Shown here in pieces: positions 22,561-34,575 of a stretch of DNA of 64,000 nucleotides. The notes under the pieces were generated by a model that was not told the origin of the DNA, searched no databases, and saw nothing but the letters and a program-made list of their open reading frames with translations. This DNA comes from Helianthus annuus (lineage: Eukaryota > Streptophyta > Magnoliopsida > Asterales > Asteraceae). Both the position numbers and the translations under genes were made by a program. How positions within the stretch are numbered: position 1 is the stretch's first letter; every line of letters begins with the position of its first letter. The stretch lies in NCBI RefSeq assembly GCF_002127325.2, contig NC_035440.2:72787819-72851818 (forward strand). The letters run 5' to 3'.

Positions 22561-23223
22561 GATTGCAATTTCCTGAAAAAAATCAAACACAGTTAAACTT
22601 GATTGTAGAATGAACAAAAACACTATTGTTCGAATGACCAATTGTCCGGATGGTCAACAAACACAATCAACCGGATGAAAGTGTTCGGATGGGTGTTGTC
22701 TGGATGGGATTTCATTCGGATGGGATTTCGTTCGGATGGCTATCCAAATGAAATTTTTCGAATGGGTCAAACTGTCGAATGGTCAAGTGTCGGATGGTTA
22801 TCCGTTCGGATGGCTATCCGGTCAGATGGACAATCGAAGAACCAAGTGTTAAAACTTCAAACAGTAACAAAACAATCCGTTCGGATGGCTATCCGATCGG
22901 ATGAACGATGACGTCAGCAACGTGTGTTCGAAAATTCATGGTTTTTCATAGATTTTGATAGGATTTCGTTTGAATTCAGTTTTGAAACTTTGTAGGATTG
23001 TTCTCTAGTATAATGCGCGCAATATGTGTGAATTTTAAGCCATTTTGTCTGTGAAATCTCTGTTAATTTTGGATTTTAAGATTAGAAAGATGAGAAATGA
23101 GTAGAAATCAGAGAGATAGATGAGAGAAATGATAGAATCTCATGTAGAATAGCTGTAAATCTCTGAAAATAGGTTGAATCTCTGGTCAATTTGCTGTAGA
23201 TCTCCTCCAAATCCGACCTCCAA
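22561..23223 (-). other. Leader of element E with CGGATGG word array
   Basis: This lies between gag and the PBS. The part at about 22655-22912 holds at least ten copies of TCGGATGG or close variants, often followed by CTATCC. It also has a TGACGTCA palindrome at 22909-22916. The same word builds the palindromes in the LTR (23424-23530). No gene. Confidence 0.7.
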
Positions 23224-23235
23224 GCTCTGATACCA
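23224..23235 (-). promoter_or_regulatory. Primer-binding site of element E (tRNAi-Met)
   Basis: TGGTATCAGAGC on the minus strand, two bases after the LTR end. Confidence 0.92.
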
Positions 23236-23404
23236 CTTGTGAGGACCGGGAGTTCGGTTTGATTGAACACGTTCAGGTTAGATCAGCTACAACACGATCA
23301 TGTGGAATCCGATAGTGATGTAGGAGAAAGATAGACAACATAGACACCGTTCAATGCATTCATTCTCACTGAATATGTTGATTCATACAAGGTTCCAAGA
23401 CCCT

Positions 23405-23416
23405 TGTATTTATAGG
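23405..23416 (-). promoter_or_regulatory. TATA box of LTR E
   Basis: CCTATAAATACA on the minus strand, preceded by GCGTG. The context TTTATAGGCACGC is also found in LTR M (60147-60159), supporting one lineage. Confidence 0.65.
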
Positions 23417-23490
23417 CACGCTCATCCGGGAGAAAGCACACACCGTTCGGATGATCATTCGTCTGCATGATCATCCGTCCGGATTACTAT

Positions 23491-23528
23491 GTCCATCCGA
23501 TCGGATGGACTCCATCCGTCCGGATGGA
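23491..23528. repeat. Paired CATCCG palindromes in LTR E
   Basis: GTCCATCCGATCGGATGGAC (23491-23510) is a perfect 20 bp palindrome. It is followed at once by arms TCCATCCG/CGGATGGA with a 2-base centre (23511-23528). A further partial copy is at 23470-23484. The cluster lies about 60-120 bp upstream of the TATA box. Confidence 0.9.
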
Positions 23529-23662
23529 CTTACAAAACAATCCTAACTTCCTTTTCGTCTCAGATTCGATATAAAACATATACAAAACTATACATAGACA
23601 ACAACCAGGTAAATATAGACTAAATACAGATGAAAGCTACAGACATATGCATCAATAATACT

Positions 23663-25420
23663 TGGTGATCGATGTCGTAAGGTCGGTCAAAAATATAATT
23701 AAAAGTGTCCTATTCACCTTTTACTAGTAAAGGGTAAGTAGGGTGTCGAATCCACGGGGAATCAGTGGAAAGTGTAAAAGTTCGTTGTTTCAATTATCAT
23801 CTACTTCTAACTAATTGCTTTTTGCAGTTGTGAGAATGATTCCGATAAAAAAATGTAAATTAGAGTTGTAAACAATTATTAGAAAATGGACCAATCTCCG
23901 GGTTTTCAGGTTATGCAGAAAATCAGGTTACTTAGTTACTCCTTATCGGAAATCACATAGACATGATTTGTAAAACTTGTTTTGATAAATAATTAACGGA
24001 CAATATATTTGATTGCAATGATCCACGATCGAAACCGAAAGATTGATGCAAATGAATAGTAATCCAATTAATTACCAATTTCAGATTTCATAAACATATC
24101 GAGTTCAATGATTAAAGGTTTAAAACAATGACATCCTAGAATTTAATCCCGGTTGTTGATGAACAAACCAAATAATTGATGAACTCAAATGATTACGATA
24201 ATCAAATACTGTTTAATCAAAACAAAAACAATAGGAACGACTAACCGAAAGTTTATCAAATCCTAATCCAAAAAGTCGTAACATACGCAAACCCAATGTT
24301 CATAAATAAACCCTAGTCCCGGAGACGGTCACGGGACGACTAGCCGCTCATGTTACGCGAACAATCTTCAAGAGCCTTGTAGAAAGTTGAAAATATGATC
24401 GAACCGGTACGTGCGAAAGATGTGTGATGAATGATAAAGAATGATGTTCAATGATGAGTTGAGTGCCGCTGCCCCCCTCGGTTGTGTAATGGCTGCCTCC
24501 TCTCGATGTTGATGATAATGATCCCCCCAAAATTATCTTATTGGCTGTTACCCATTCGTGGATTATCAGGCCCACCAAGCAGGGTTTTAAAAACCTTTTA
24601 AATCCATTCAACATAGTCATCACGTGCATGCTGTCTCCATTCGTACCGTCACCTACGGTTTATTTCATGTTGTTTAATTGTGTGAACCGTAAACCTCAAT
24701 TACAACATGCTGTTTCTTTTAGTGCCCACCTATTACAAACCGTAAGACACGGTTCTTAATCCGTAAACCAATGGTCAATGCTGCCGTTACTTTTGTGTTT
24801 TGCTTTGACTGCCTCTATTGTGTGATGATGATGATGTTCTTTTCACAAAGTCCAACATGCACGTAATATTGTTGCTTTCTTCAATCTCTCTCCAATTAAT
24901 GATGATGTTGACTCCTCAAGAGAACAAAACCAATTTCTTTTTTTTTCACGTGACTATGGTAATTTTTTCTTTGATGATGTTGTAGATGTGGTTTTGTCAT
25001 GTAAAGAAATAATAAAACTCCTCCATGTGAGTTATGATGTTCTAATGATGATAGTTTCCTCTTAGACATCATTCTTTCTTGTTTCGTATCATCATTAACC
25101 ACTCTAACTGCATCGTATTATGCTTTTTACCTGCAAAACTATAAACACTCGTAGTTAACCTATTCAAAGCACATTACCACTTAAACGACAATAATTCCCA
25201 CAAAATACACACGTTAACACCTGGGTTTCACACCCTTCATCACTTGGTTAATATTATCTACTGTTAGTTCGACATAATTAGTGGCTAGATCCTGGTATGT
25301 CACACGCTTCGTGGTGAAATCCGCATGTGGTATTTTAGGGGAGTGACAAGGTGTGTTTGATATCTTTGTTAGATCCGGTAAAACGAGACTTACATATTCC
25401 TTTGCCAAAGAATTTCCCAA
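23663..25420. other. Noncoding repeat-like sequence
   Basis: I find no supported gene. The block around 23690-23770 (GTCGAATCCACGGGGAATCAG) looks like dispersed retroelement untranslated sequence. ACGGTTT/CCGTAAACC words recur at 24640-24775. A minus-strand frame at 25214-25420 (68 codons) is unrecognised. Confidence 0.45.
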
Positions 25421-25430
25421 GGTTGTCTGA

Positions 25431-25731
25431 AGGATTTCAAGTTTTGGCTATATGATGAGAAGATGGGCAAAGCAGTGCTGGTGTGTAAAGATCATTCTGA
25501 TAGGCTTGCAGATTCAAATGATCTGAAAAGCTTCCATCAAGAAGATTTATAAGTTTTGTATCGTCATCAAATCAAGTCTTTAGAGTAGTATGAAGTTTGG
25601 GCCAAGATGTGGCCGAATGCAGTGATCAATGTTAAAGATTATAGATTAAGTGTAGAGCAGTTGCTTCTATTGATGCAAGAGGAACAGGTGGTAGTGATCA
25701 AGGACCTTCGAGTCAAAGTTAGTAATTTCAT
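25431..25731 (+). pseudogene. Decayed 3' ORF of element N
   Basis: Plus-strand reading gives FWLYDEKMGKAVLVCKDHSD and VEQLLLLMQEEQVVVIKDLR with stops in between, ending just before a polypurine tract. It is not the usual copia RNase H. Its position between pol and the 3' LTR, and a W.YD...AV..C.....R..D..DL pattern, recall the extra downstream ORF of some Asteraceae copia elements. That link is from memory and weak. Confidence 0.4.
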
Positions 25732-25746
25732 AAACCTGGGGGAGAT
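25732..25746 (+). promoter_or_regulatory. Polypurine tract of element N
   Basis: AAACCTGGGGGAGAT directly before TGTTGGG, a standard copia PPT-LTR junction. Confidence 0.75.
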
Positions 25747-26167
25747 TGTTGGGCCTGTGAAGGTTTAAGCAATTATACATGTTAGTGGGTCAAGTAATGT
25801 AAAGTCTTGAGATCATGTTATAAGATTTTGAGATAGGCTAAGTGGGTTTTGGGTTTTTGGTTAATCAAGGGGCATAAATTTCGATTTGTATGTTGCCTAT
25901 ACAATGATGTTTGTTAAGACATTATGAGGTTGAACATCTTAGCGAAACCACTTTTATCAGACAAATCATTGTTTCCTATGCAAGTTTGGTTTATCAACTT
26001 TCAGTGTTCATCTTATTATACTATCTTGCTTCTGAATCAGTTTTGATTGTGTGATTCTTCCATACGGTCGAGATTTAGTTGATATCATATTGTAGTGATC
26101 CAGATCAAGGACTTAAATTATTCAGAGTCTTTGATCCCACTCGGTGTTCTACTTTTTAGGGTTAACA
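25747..26167 (+). repeat. Element N 3' LTR (copia type, about 420 bp)
   Basis: It starts TGTTGGGCC after the PPT. The best end is GGTTAACA at 26167, giving TGTT/AACA termini. The right boundary is inferred only from this terminal symmetry. No 5' partner is in the window. Confidence 0.6.
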
Positions 26168-26578
26168 TACAGGTATATGTACAACAAATGTACAAATACT
26201 ATTTGTTTCAATTTAAAAATGAAAAACAACTTCAATTGTTTACCTTTTGTTTTGTCCATTTGGACATGAACATGTAATGTGGGTTTGATAATGATTTTAA
26301 TGTGCAATAGTAAATCATCTACTTAGGATCTACATTTCATTAATGGCTTTTTATTTGGTTGTTTAACGATTCTTGTCGTCAACTACTTAACATATTCTCT
26401 AGTTGTCAGTTGGTTGTACTTAGTTATACTATTATCAAGGTTTCTCATGTGTTTCGGGTGACTGTAGTACATGTTCAGTTATTGCAAAAACTTGGTAGTT
26501 ATATTGTCGTTACACAACATTAGGTTGTGCAGTTAGTTTAAACTTCACTCATACGGTGGTGACTAGATGAAAATAATC
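26168..26578. other. Unassigned AT-rich sequence
   Basis: I see no gene or repeat here. It continues beyond solo LTR G at 29614. Confidence 0.5.
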
Positions 26579-27453
26579 TGTGACATTTGCGCCTTTCAAT
26601 CATTGTACAATTCCGAACAATTTTGAATCCAATGAAATCTTGTGTTTCATTTCCGGGATTGTATAATTACATGTTACTTTTGCACGTTTTAGTCCTTGTA
26701 TAATTTCAAACTCTCAAACCTTTTCAGGAAGTAAAACCGTAAACTGTTACGCAAACATAATCAGTTTAATGCGACGTACACCCAGAACAAGGACATAAGC
26801 TAAACATACCCTAAATACCCTTTACATAACTTAGAAATAAGTTTTGAGTGATTCGGTATGGCAAAAACATGCTTATTCGAGCTCAGGGACTATTTGCAAC
26901 AAACTGCGAAAGTCTACCGATTCTTGTATTTTTTAATACGGACCACGTACACACATCCAAAAATTTTGGCAATCATTAAAATCTTTTATTTTATTGATAA
27001 GAATGCAAAAATATTGATCGTTGCAAAATTTCGGTCGTTTTCGTGTTCGTTATAGCATTCGTTGTAATAAAGTGAAAAATGCAACCAATTAACCGAACGA
27101 ACCGACATCCACGAAATTTTTTGGGCATAATCCAAGTTACATATGCCTTAACCCTCTATAGAGCCTAAATATTAGGTTAACGAGTGTTAAAAGTGACAAA
27201 CGCGACGAAACAAGTCCAGGGGCCAAATATGCCAAAAATGAAACTTGGCCCCAAAATAAAGAATCTAGGCACCATAGGCGACGCCCCTATAATATTCCAG
27301 TTTACCAGCTCTTGGACATCACCTAGTTTTGTTGCCTTGGAGCCCAAGAACTCGAAATTTCTTGGTTTCTACCTGCATTTGACATGTGTTACACCCATCC
27401 TAAGAACATGCCACCTCCTTGGACACTTGGAATGATCTCAATCACTTTAAAAC

Positions 27454-27464
27454 ACTATAAATAC
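27454..27464 (+). promoter_or_regulatory. TATA box of solo LTR G
   Basis: CTATAAATACC, identical to the TATA motif of LTRs B and C. Confidence 0.68.
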
Positions 27465-28966
27465 CAAGCTAGATCTTCACATTTCCTTGCTCATTCATCA
27501 CTTCTTTCTCCTATTACTCAAAATTGGAGTTTGCTTCTCTTTAGAGGCCTTCTACTGAGTTTCTTATCTTCCTAGAACACAAGTGTTCTTCCTTAGTCTA
27601 TTTATTATTTTAGCTTATTTTGAGCTAAAAGTCATACAGTTTGACTTTCTATTTCACTTTCGGTTCTGACCTTAATTAGTCAAGTCAAAGTTCAATTGAA
27701 CTTTGCAACGTGATCGTAATCATGAAGGTTATAATCCCTTGCGATTACACCTTCTGATTACAAGGTTTACTAGTCGAAGTGACGAGTCAAAGTTTCGGTC
27801 AAAGATGCACATTATGTGCATTTTACAACGAAACCGTTTTCAGGTATCAAAACACTAAGTTTTGATACCAAATCAGTCTTGCAACTTAGTTAGACATGTC
27901 TAACCACCGCTTTGACTTTCGAATCCGACCCGTTTGGTCGATCTTAGGATCCGACCAAACACATATTTTTGACCATAATTGTATAGGGAATAACCTACTG
28001 AGGTTATACCTTATGGTCACGTCGTTTGGTTAGTGTTTTGATAAGTCGTTGCTATATTCTTAAAAATGACCAAAATGACCTTTTTGCACATAAATCCAGT
28101 TTAAGCATATGTAACCAAATTTTTGACACATAAACTAATGTTGCAACATTATTAAACATGTTTTGGCATGTAAGACTTATCATAAGACTTGTTTGACCAT
28201 CCGATCATACTTTTACTCAAATGACACGTTAAAGTAGCGTAAACTACCTTAACGAGTCATAACGGGTCAAAACTACTTAGGTCCTTTCCAAGTCAGAATG
28301 TTAAGTTGTTAAACCATATCATATGAGTTCCAACACTCATTTGGTTTATAAAACTTCATTCTATCGGAATCCTCCGACTTAAGTCTCGACACACAAACAT
28401 AAACTATCTGACACATTAGGATACGTTTGAGCTTTGTTATTTCCATTATTCAAGGACGCTTACGCAATCCCAAGTGAGTACATAGTCTCCTCTTTTAGGT
28501 TTTTAAATGTTTTGGGGTGATTCATATGTGCCTATTCACTATTTTCATGATTTCAAAGCTATATGATTCTACATACGTAGTACTTTATCCTTTAACGATT
28601 TGAAACCATTACCTAGGGCTTAAATAACGATTTGCAAAGTTTGTAAGACTATTGTTGGTGCATATTTGTATTTATGCCTAAAATACATTCATTAACATTG
28701 ATCAAGCCGATTGGTATTATGATATAGCGCTATAGGACTTGACACCCCATTCCCGCTTCCTAGATTTGTTTAGAAGTTTGATTAGGGAATGTTAGAAGCC
28801 AAGTTTACACCAAATAGATTTTGCCTTCGTGGTAAATCTATAATGTCACCAAAGTATAGTTTGATATACTAAGGTTTGAATGTATTACCAAAAAACGACA
28901 ATGTGTTGTTACAAAGTTTTTTCAATTAAGCCATAAAAATTTATCTTTTATTGATGACCAAAACCA

Positions 28967-29215
28967 AAGTATAGTTTGATATGCTACCAATGTGATATTG
29001 TTTACCAAAATATAGTTTGATATACTACCAATTTTGTTGTACAAAACCAAAGTATATTTTGATATACTATCAAATCTCTTATTCGACAACCAAAGTATAT
29101 TTTGATATACTACCTATCCTATTATTTCAAAATCAAAGTATATTTTGATATACTACTATCCTATTATTTCAAAACCAAAGTATATTTTGTATATATACTA
29201 CAAATCTTTTCGTAT
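28967..29215. repeat. About six-copy 41 bp tandem array in LTR G
   Basis: The unit contains ACCAAAGTATATTTTGATATACTACC. AGTATA and TATACT form an inverted repeat inside every unit, so each copy can fold. An isolated related copy lies at about 28848. Confidence 0.88.
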
Positions 29216-29613
29216 AAAAAAAGTATTTTAAATACCAAAATTTTATTAAGGATTCAGGGCTATTTTTTATAACATATAATCTTTTTCTTATAATATTCAA
29301 GCCATGAATCTAAATCACAAAACCTATGTTACTCACAGGCATGTTTATACTAACGTTTTATTTTCACATATATTTCAGGTTCTATTATGTAATGATTGTT
29401 GACGCATGCTACACATAGGATGGACTCGGGCCTTAGTGACTTTAAAACTTGAAAGATAATTTCTTATATTTATTTGATTTATATCAAAACGATGTAACAC
29501 ATTAATTCAATAAAACAAAACTTTAAATACCATGTGTCGTGAAACAATTTCCTGTAACATGAATCCCGATGTTTCTACCGCGATTTGTTGTATTACGCGA
29601 TTGGGGTGTTACA

Positions 29614-31184
29614 TAATTTGCAGAAGTTTTATGATTCAGTTAAAGACAACTACAAGGACATTAACCTTATCTACCTCATTATATCATTTTAGGTGTAATT
29701 AAACTTATGTTAGCTTTTTTAATATATGTTTTCCCAGTTGCATCTGGCCAATGGAAACTTAGCGAATTATCCAAATGTCAACAAAGTCATCTTTTCGCTG
29801 CAACACATGGGGTAAAATATTAGTTATCTATATTTAAAACAAAGCAAAATCTTCAAGTTGTAACCAAGGTGAAGACAAAAATTTTAGATTTGAATTTTGA
29901 CATGCATCAGAAGAATAATGTGGAAATTTACACGAGAATGATAATATAATGGACAAACTTTATTCTTTCCAATAAATAATGAAAAGAAATAATTTCTAAG
30001 TAGTTCATCACCACATGTATATTGCACTATATATATCATTATTACGGTTGTAATATTTCTAGAAACTTTACAAAAATAAAGGTAAACTTAATAAAGTGGA
30101 ACTAAGAATTGTTATAAAATGAATTATTAAATAATAACATATTTTAATTTTATCCCAAGGTAGTACATGTGATTATTTTAATCCATCTACGGTATATAAA
30201 CTTTCAAGTACTATTAACCCATATATTTTTTTGGTCTACTTGATAAATCTTACAAAGGGTGATGTGACTTTGCATAGCCCTAAAAGGCTAGGTCAGATAA
30301 GACCTTAACATTGCATAAAAAAAAGGAAACTAGGAATTTTGGTAACTAACCCGGCCCATAGACCATTCCAACTAATAAATAAGTTGGATGACTCGTGAAT
30401 ATATTTCCATATATGAGGTTCTTTAAATCCATAGGGTTGTGGGTTTACTCTATAAACTGCCACTCAAAAATATAAATAAATAAATAAATAATACTTGTGG
30501 TGCTATGAGTTAAAATCCTATCAAGTTGGTGGGCTGAGGGTTCGATAAATGAAGCTAATTATGTAGGTCCCGAGGTATCACATCGGGATCGATACGAACT
30601 AGATCATGGATAGATAGATTACATGATCCAATTGACGTATCCAACACAATAAACACAAAGCACACAAATAACTTTTCTTATATTCACTTGTCAAAATACA
30701 TGTATTGCAAAGCACTCTCGGCTCTCACACACACTCGTAATCTAAAAGTCTCCAAAGTCTTACTTTAAAATACAAAAAAAAAAAACAACTATTTATACAC
30801 AACTCAATCAAGTGCACCAGTAAACCAAATGTGCTAGTTAAATGACTAGCACAATTTGTTAACTATAACAATCTACAAAAAACATACACTAGCACAATAA
30901 CCTATCACATCAACACAAACTATATAACAAGCTCTCGTGACTAGGAATGCATCTAAAGACTCCTTGTTAACCTGCATATGTCTTCATTCTATGTTTATCC
31001 AGTTGATCGGTAGTTGGTTTCCTGCATAAACACAGTTCTTTACACACAGCTCTACGACTCTTTTGTACTGCAGCTCTTGCAATCTCCTATCTCTATGATA
31101 CTAAATTTTAATTCTCCGCAACTTCTTTAGATTATCAAGAGGGCAGTCTATCAAGTTGTTTGCCTCATAAACTCAGACTATCTC
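29614..31184. other. Unassigned sequence, possible LTR-like segment
   Basis: No supported gene. Two exon-like stretches (29614-29690 and 29747-29808), the second preceded by TTTTCCCAG and followed by GGTAAAA, could be decayed exons, but the protein is not recognisable. From about 30563 (TGTAGGTCCCGAGGTATC) the sequence resembles a minus-strand copia LTR with a TATA motif near 30787-30797; no partner or PBS was found. Confidence 0.35.
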
Positions 31185-31380
31185 TTAAATAATCTTTTCT
31201 CGTGTCATCACAGCTTCACCAGTCACACCATCAACAAACCAACACTTCATATATTTTAGAAGATCCAATGGATACTTCTTAAGTGGAAGCTTCTTCACAC
31301 ACCTTGTCGGTTTGTACACCACCTTATACAATAATTCACGAGAAACATGATTAGTTCTAGATTTATCTTTAACTCTTCTA
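31185..31380 (-). pseudogene. Unrecognised coding remnant
   Basis: The minus-strand frame contains RELLYKVVYKPTRCVKKLP and KYPLDLLKYMKCWFVDGVTG, ending at TAA (31185-31187). The composition is protein-like and further coding-like text follows after the stop. I do not recognise the family. It may be a transposon protein or host gene fragment, cut on the right by LTR H. Confidence 0.4.
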
Positions 31381-31450
31381 CCAAGCTAAGGTTTCAGACG
31401 TTCCCATTTTAAACTCTTCTACCAAGCTAAGGTTTAAGATGTTCCCATTC
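31371..31450. repeat. Tandem duplication of a 39 bp unit
   Basis: CTCTTCTACCAAGCTAAGG...GTTCCCATT occurs twice head to tail (31371-31409 and 31412-31450) with two differences, about 50 bp left of LTR H. Confidence 0.9.
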
Positions 31451-31501
31451 TTTGAAAAGCATGCATTCTCAACATTGAATGAAACTTTGTTTCTCCACCA
31501 T

Positions 31502-34111
31502 TGTAACACCCCAACCATTGGCAAAACATTGTGGTGAAACGAGAATTGTTCAAAAGCTCATGATCATTATTGAAATTTAAATATCTATTCGACCAATTTA
31601 AAAGATCCATACAAAGGATAAAAGAAACAAATTGTTCAACAAACATGATAACCAAACAATCAAAATTAAAGTTTATCTTGGTCCAAAGCTTCCTATGTAA
31701 CTCAAAGCTTGGTAAAACTTCATGCATTGTTCCTTGAAACATTTTTAAAACAAAAAATGTCAGCTATAGATAGTAAGTGAGCATACATAGGTTTGCATAG
31801 ATATAAGATATAAAAGTTGTGTTTAACAATTAACGTGTCGGTGGTTTAGAAAAGCAAGCTTGTCAAAAAAAAAAACAAATTGGGAACAGTGTGGTGTACA
31901 ATCAACCCTTGTGACTGAAGGTTCAACTCTAAGAGTTGACCTTTGTTAATGTTGTTGTTTCAATCATCCCCGCTCCCCCAAAAAGGGTCACTGAAAAGGA
32001 TTGGTTTTGTCAGACTTATAGTGTTTTAATCTACTACAGTTAGCTTGATCAAAGTTAATGATAGTATTGTTTCTAGTTTTAGTTCACAAAGTAAGTTCAA
32101 GAAAAGATGCATAGAGATAACATGCAAGGACATAGTTAATAGTTCAAATAACTGCACATGTTTCACCCCAAAATAATTATAATGGAAAAAGAGGTTATGT
32201 AACTTACCTTGATAAGCTAGCTAGAGATTACACAATGTAGTTTTTGATGTGCTTAGGTGAATTCCAAGGAATTATTCTAAATTGTTTAAATGGTAATGTT
32301 CAATAGATCTTAGACTTAGATTAAAGTCTACGGATAGGACTAAAAGCAATTAGGGATTCTAGATTTAATTTGGGAATAATTAGGATTTTTGATTTAATGT
32401 TGGATTAGTATGGTTTAGTTATTCATTTAAAATTTAGGAATTGTGAAAACGAAATACGACATAGTTAATTTACAACTTAATTATGAAAGGTTAAATGTTT
32501 TGGATAAAATATGAGTGATTCATTATTTATTTATAAACAATCTCTAAGTGTAATTATTTAAATAAATAAATAATTATTTGTTTAGCTTAAAGAGCAAAAA
32601 TAATTAATTAATTTAATTATTTAGGGAATGCGGAATTTATTTTATTTAAAATAAAATAAGTTAAATAAGTAAAGTTTATAAATTTATCTAATTAAACTAA
32701 TTAGATGAACTTTAATTGTAAGCTTTCGGCCATCTTGCATGTCATTATGGTTACCACATTATTATTGTTCACACACATTCTCAATTACATTCATTTTACA
32801 ATCATATCTTACAACATAATATCAACCTTTACTAGTCAAATTCCAACAACGAAATACATAAGCTAGCAATCCCATTATTTCGAGTCCACATCTTTCAACA
32901 TATTATCAAGTATATCAATTAATGATTTATTGTGCACTACTAATATCATTCTCACATTCGTTGACTTTTCATAAATCAACCATGAAGCATACTAACCTAT
33001 AGTTTACAACATATTTTCCATTTGTCATGCTAAAACTTAACCACCACACCATATGCCTTTCATATTCATGTTCTAGAACACATACAACATGTGATCACTT
33101 GGTTACATATACATAACCAATTTTATACATACTAGTGCTTTCATAATTCTACATTTAACAATCACCTATAGCGTTAGCCACTTTAACATAATCGAAACAT
33201 TGTCCCTTTCTAGTAAGTCCATACATTATACATGTAATACTCATCCATTTTTTAATTACCACTAAGCAACTAGTTTGACACATGATGTGCACCGTCATTC
33301 AAGCATAGAGTATAAGCCCCTAAAGCATACTTCTTACTGAAATCATTTTACCAAATTGTATACCTACATGTAATCCATCCAAAACACATTTATCATGTTA
33401 ATTTATCATTAACTACTTCATCGTTAGCTTCTAAACATATTCACCCATCATATGCATACAATTTCATCCAAAATTGTCACCTAGACATTTCATCAAACAC
33501 TTGGTGTGCATAATACTTTTTAAGCATAATGTACAAGTATTTCATGCTCTTCTTCCTACTTATCATTTTCATTCATACATAACAATTAAATATCATATAA
33601 ATTCATGTCATGCTCAATTTATCTAACAAGAATTCACCACATACAACATCATACATCCAAATTGCACAAGGATTGGTCATGGTGATACACCCATGCCGCC
33701 ATCTTCATCATCACCAAGTGGGTTTTATGTCAAAACATCAAATTACTTGAAATTGTTCATAACTAAAGTTTTATATGGTGATTCTAACACGCCTTCATAC
33801 TTAAATTCATACAAATTCAAGAATTGATCATAAACCCACTTCATACATAATCACCAAATCAAAAATTACAACTTACCACATGTTTAATAGCATGAGATGA
33901 TAAGGAATCCTCATTCATGCAAAGCTTCATTACCCAATTTGATCTTAATTTGGGAGAATTTATGATGGATTGAATTAGAGGGAGTTCTTGCTCTCCCTCT
34001 CTCTATAGACGACACACAAACACACACTAACTAGTGTTTTGGTTTTATAAAACTTTAATTCAACTTGCTAGATTTAGCCCCTCATGTTTGCCATTTTTCT
34101 TGTTTGTCACA
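31502..34111 (-). repeat. Element H: old gypsy LTR
   Basis: It starts TGTAACACCCCAACC on the plus strand, the U5 terminus of this gypsy group. Around 32155-32240 it aligns with LTRs B and C (TTTCACCCCAAAA ... AGAGG ... ACTTACC). The right boundary is uncertain; TTTGTCACA at 34111 is a candidate, but no target duplication was found. CG dinucleotides are scarce and 32740-34100 is poor in G on the plus strand, suggesting age. No gene inside. Confidence 0.6.
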
Positions 34112-34575
34112 AACTTCATTCCCCACTATCTAACTCATACCTTAACTAAGTTATTTAACCGGTTAAACCACTTCATGCCATAAAACAAGGAAACATATTC
34201 ATCAGTTAAACATTTAGGTTTTAGGGAGTTATAGTACGGGTTCTTCAGAATCAGAGAAGAAATAAATATGATGCTATTGCGAAGGTCGGCTATCGATCCG
34301 GATCTGGTGGTCACCTCCAACACACTTATATGTTTATATATAGGGTGTATCGCAGCTTACCCACCACACCACCTATGCATCTTAAGTGTACTAGTCCTAT
34401 CCTAGCTAACTATTACTCGGTTTGCAGCTAATGAAGCTAGCAAAGAATATAACATCCAAATTCTTTCATCAATTTTTGTCCAAGTGGTCGAGCTTAGATA
34501 TCTCATCCAGGATTGGCTGCGATGGATCAATAAGAGTAGTCGCCATGTCAACCAAGCTGTCATGCATCGAGAATC
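34112..34575. other. Unassigned sequence between LTR H and the duplicated target
   Basis: No supported gene. The 62-codon minus-strand frame at 34135-34323 is unrecognised. Confidence 0.4.

Larger units (their letters stand above)
12812..23662 (-). mobile_element. Element E: copia retrotransposon, nested and decayed
   Basis: On the minus strand: 5' LTR (23238 to about 23662), PBS, leader, long gag with two zinc knuckles and a coiled-coil-rich region, protease, integrase, then RT. The order protease-integrase-RT defines Ty1/copia. The very long gag and the tRNAi-Met PBS resemble the Sirevirus-type lineage common in Asteraceae. The solo LTR F interrupts the integrase at 14646-18277. On the left, E stops at 12811 inside RT where element B has inserted; RNase H and the 3' LTR should lie left of the window. 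Many frameshifts and stops show it is dead. Confidence 0.9.
23238..23662 (-). repeat. Element E 5' LTR
   Basis: It starts TGTGAGGACCGGG on the plus strand (the LTR's 3' end). The other end is not sharply defined; I place it near 23662 because the sequence changes character there. It has a TATA box at 23405-23416 and a dense palindrome cluster (23424-23530) upstream of it. Confidence 0.6.
26579..29613 (+). mobile_element. Element G: solo gypsy LTR (3.0 kb)
   Basis: It begins TGTGACATTTGCGCC, matching the 5' start of LTR C (TGTGACATCTGTGC on the minus strand), and ends TTGGGGTGTTACA. Flanks are TAATC (26574-26578) and TAATT (29614-29618), a 4/5 target duplication that fits an older insertion. 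It has the same modules as LTRs B and C: TATA CTATAAATACC (27454-27464), an imperfect GC inverted repeat about 175 bp upstream (27274-27290), and a tandem array (28967-29215). It has no internal region or coding sequence. Confidence 0.85.

Noticed and set aside
30563..30970. A minus-strand copia LTR
   Set aside because: Only a plausible TG start and a TATA-like motif were seen; no partner copy, PBS, PPT or target duplication, so it is described as unassigned.
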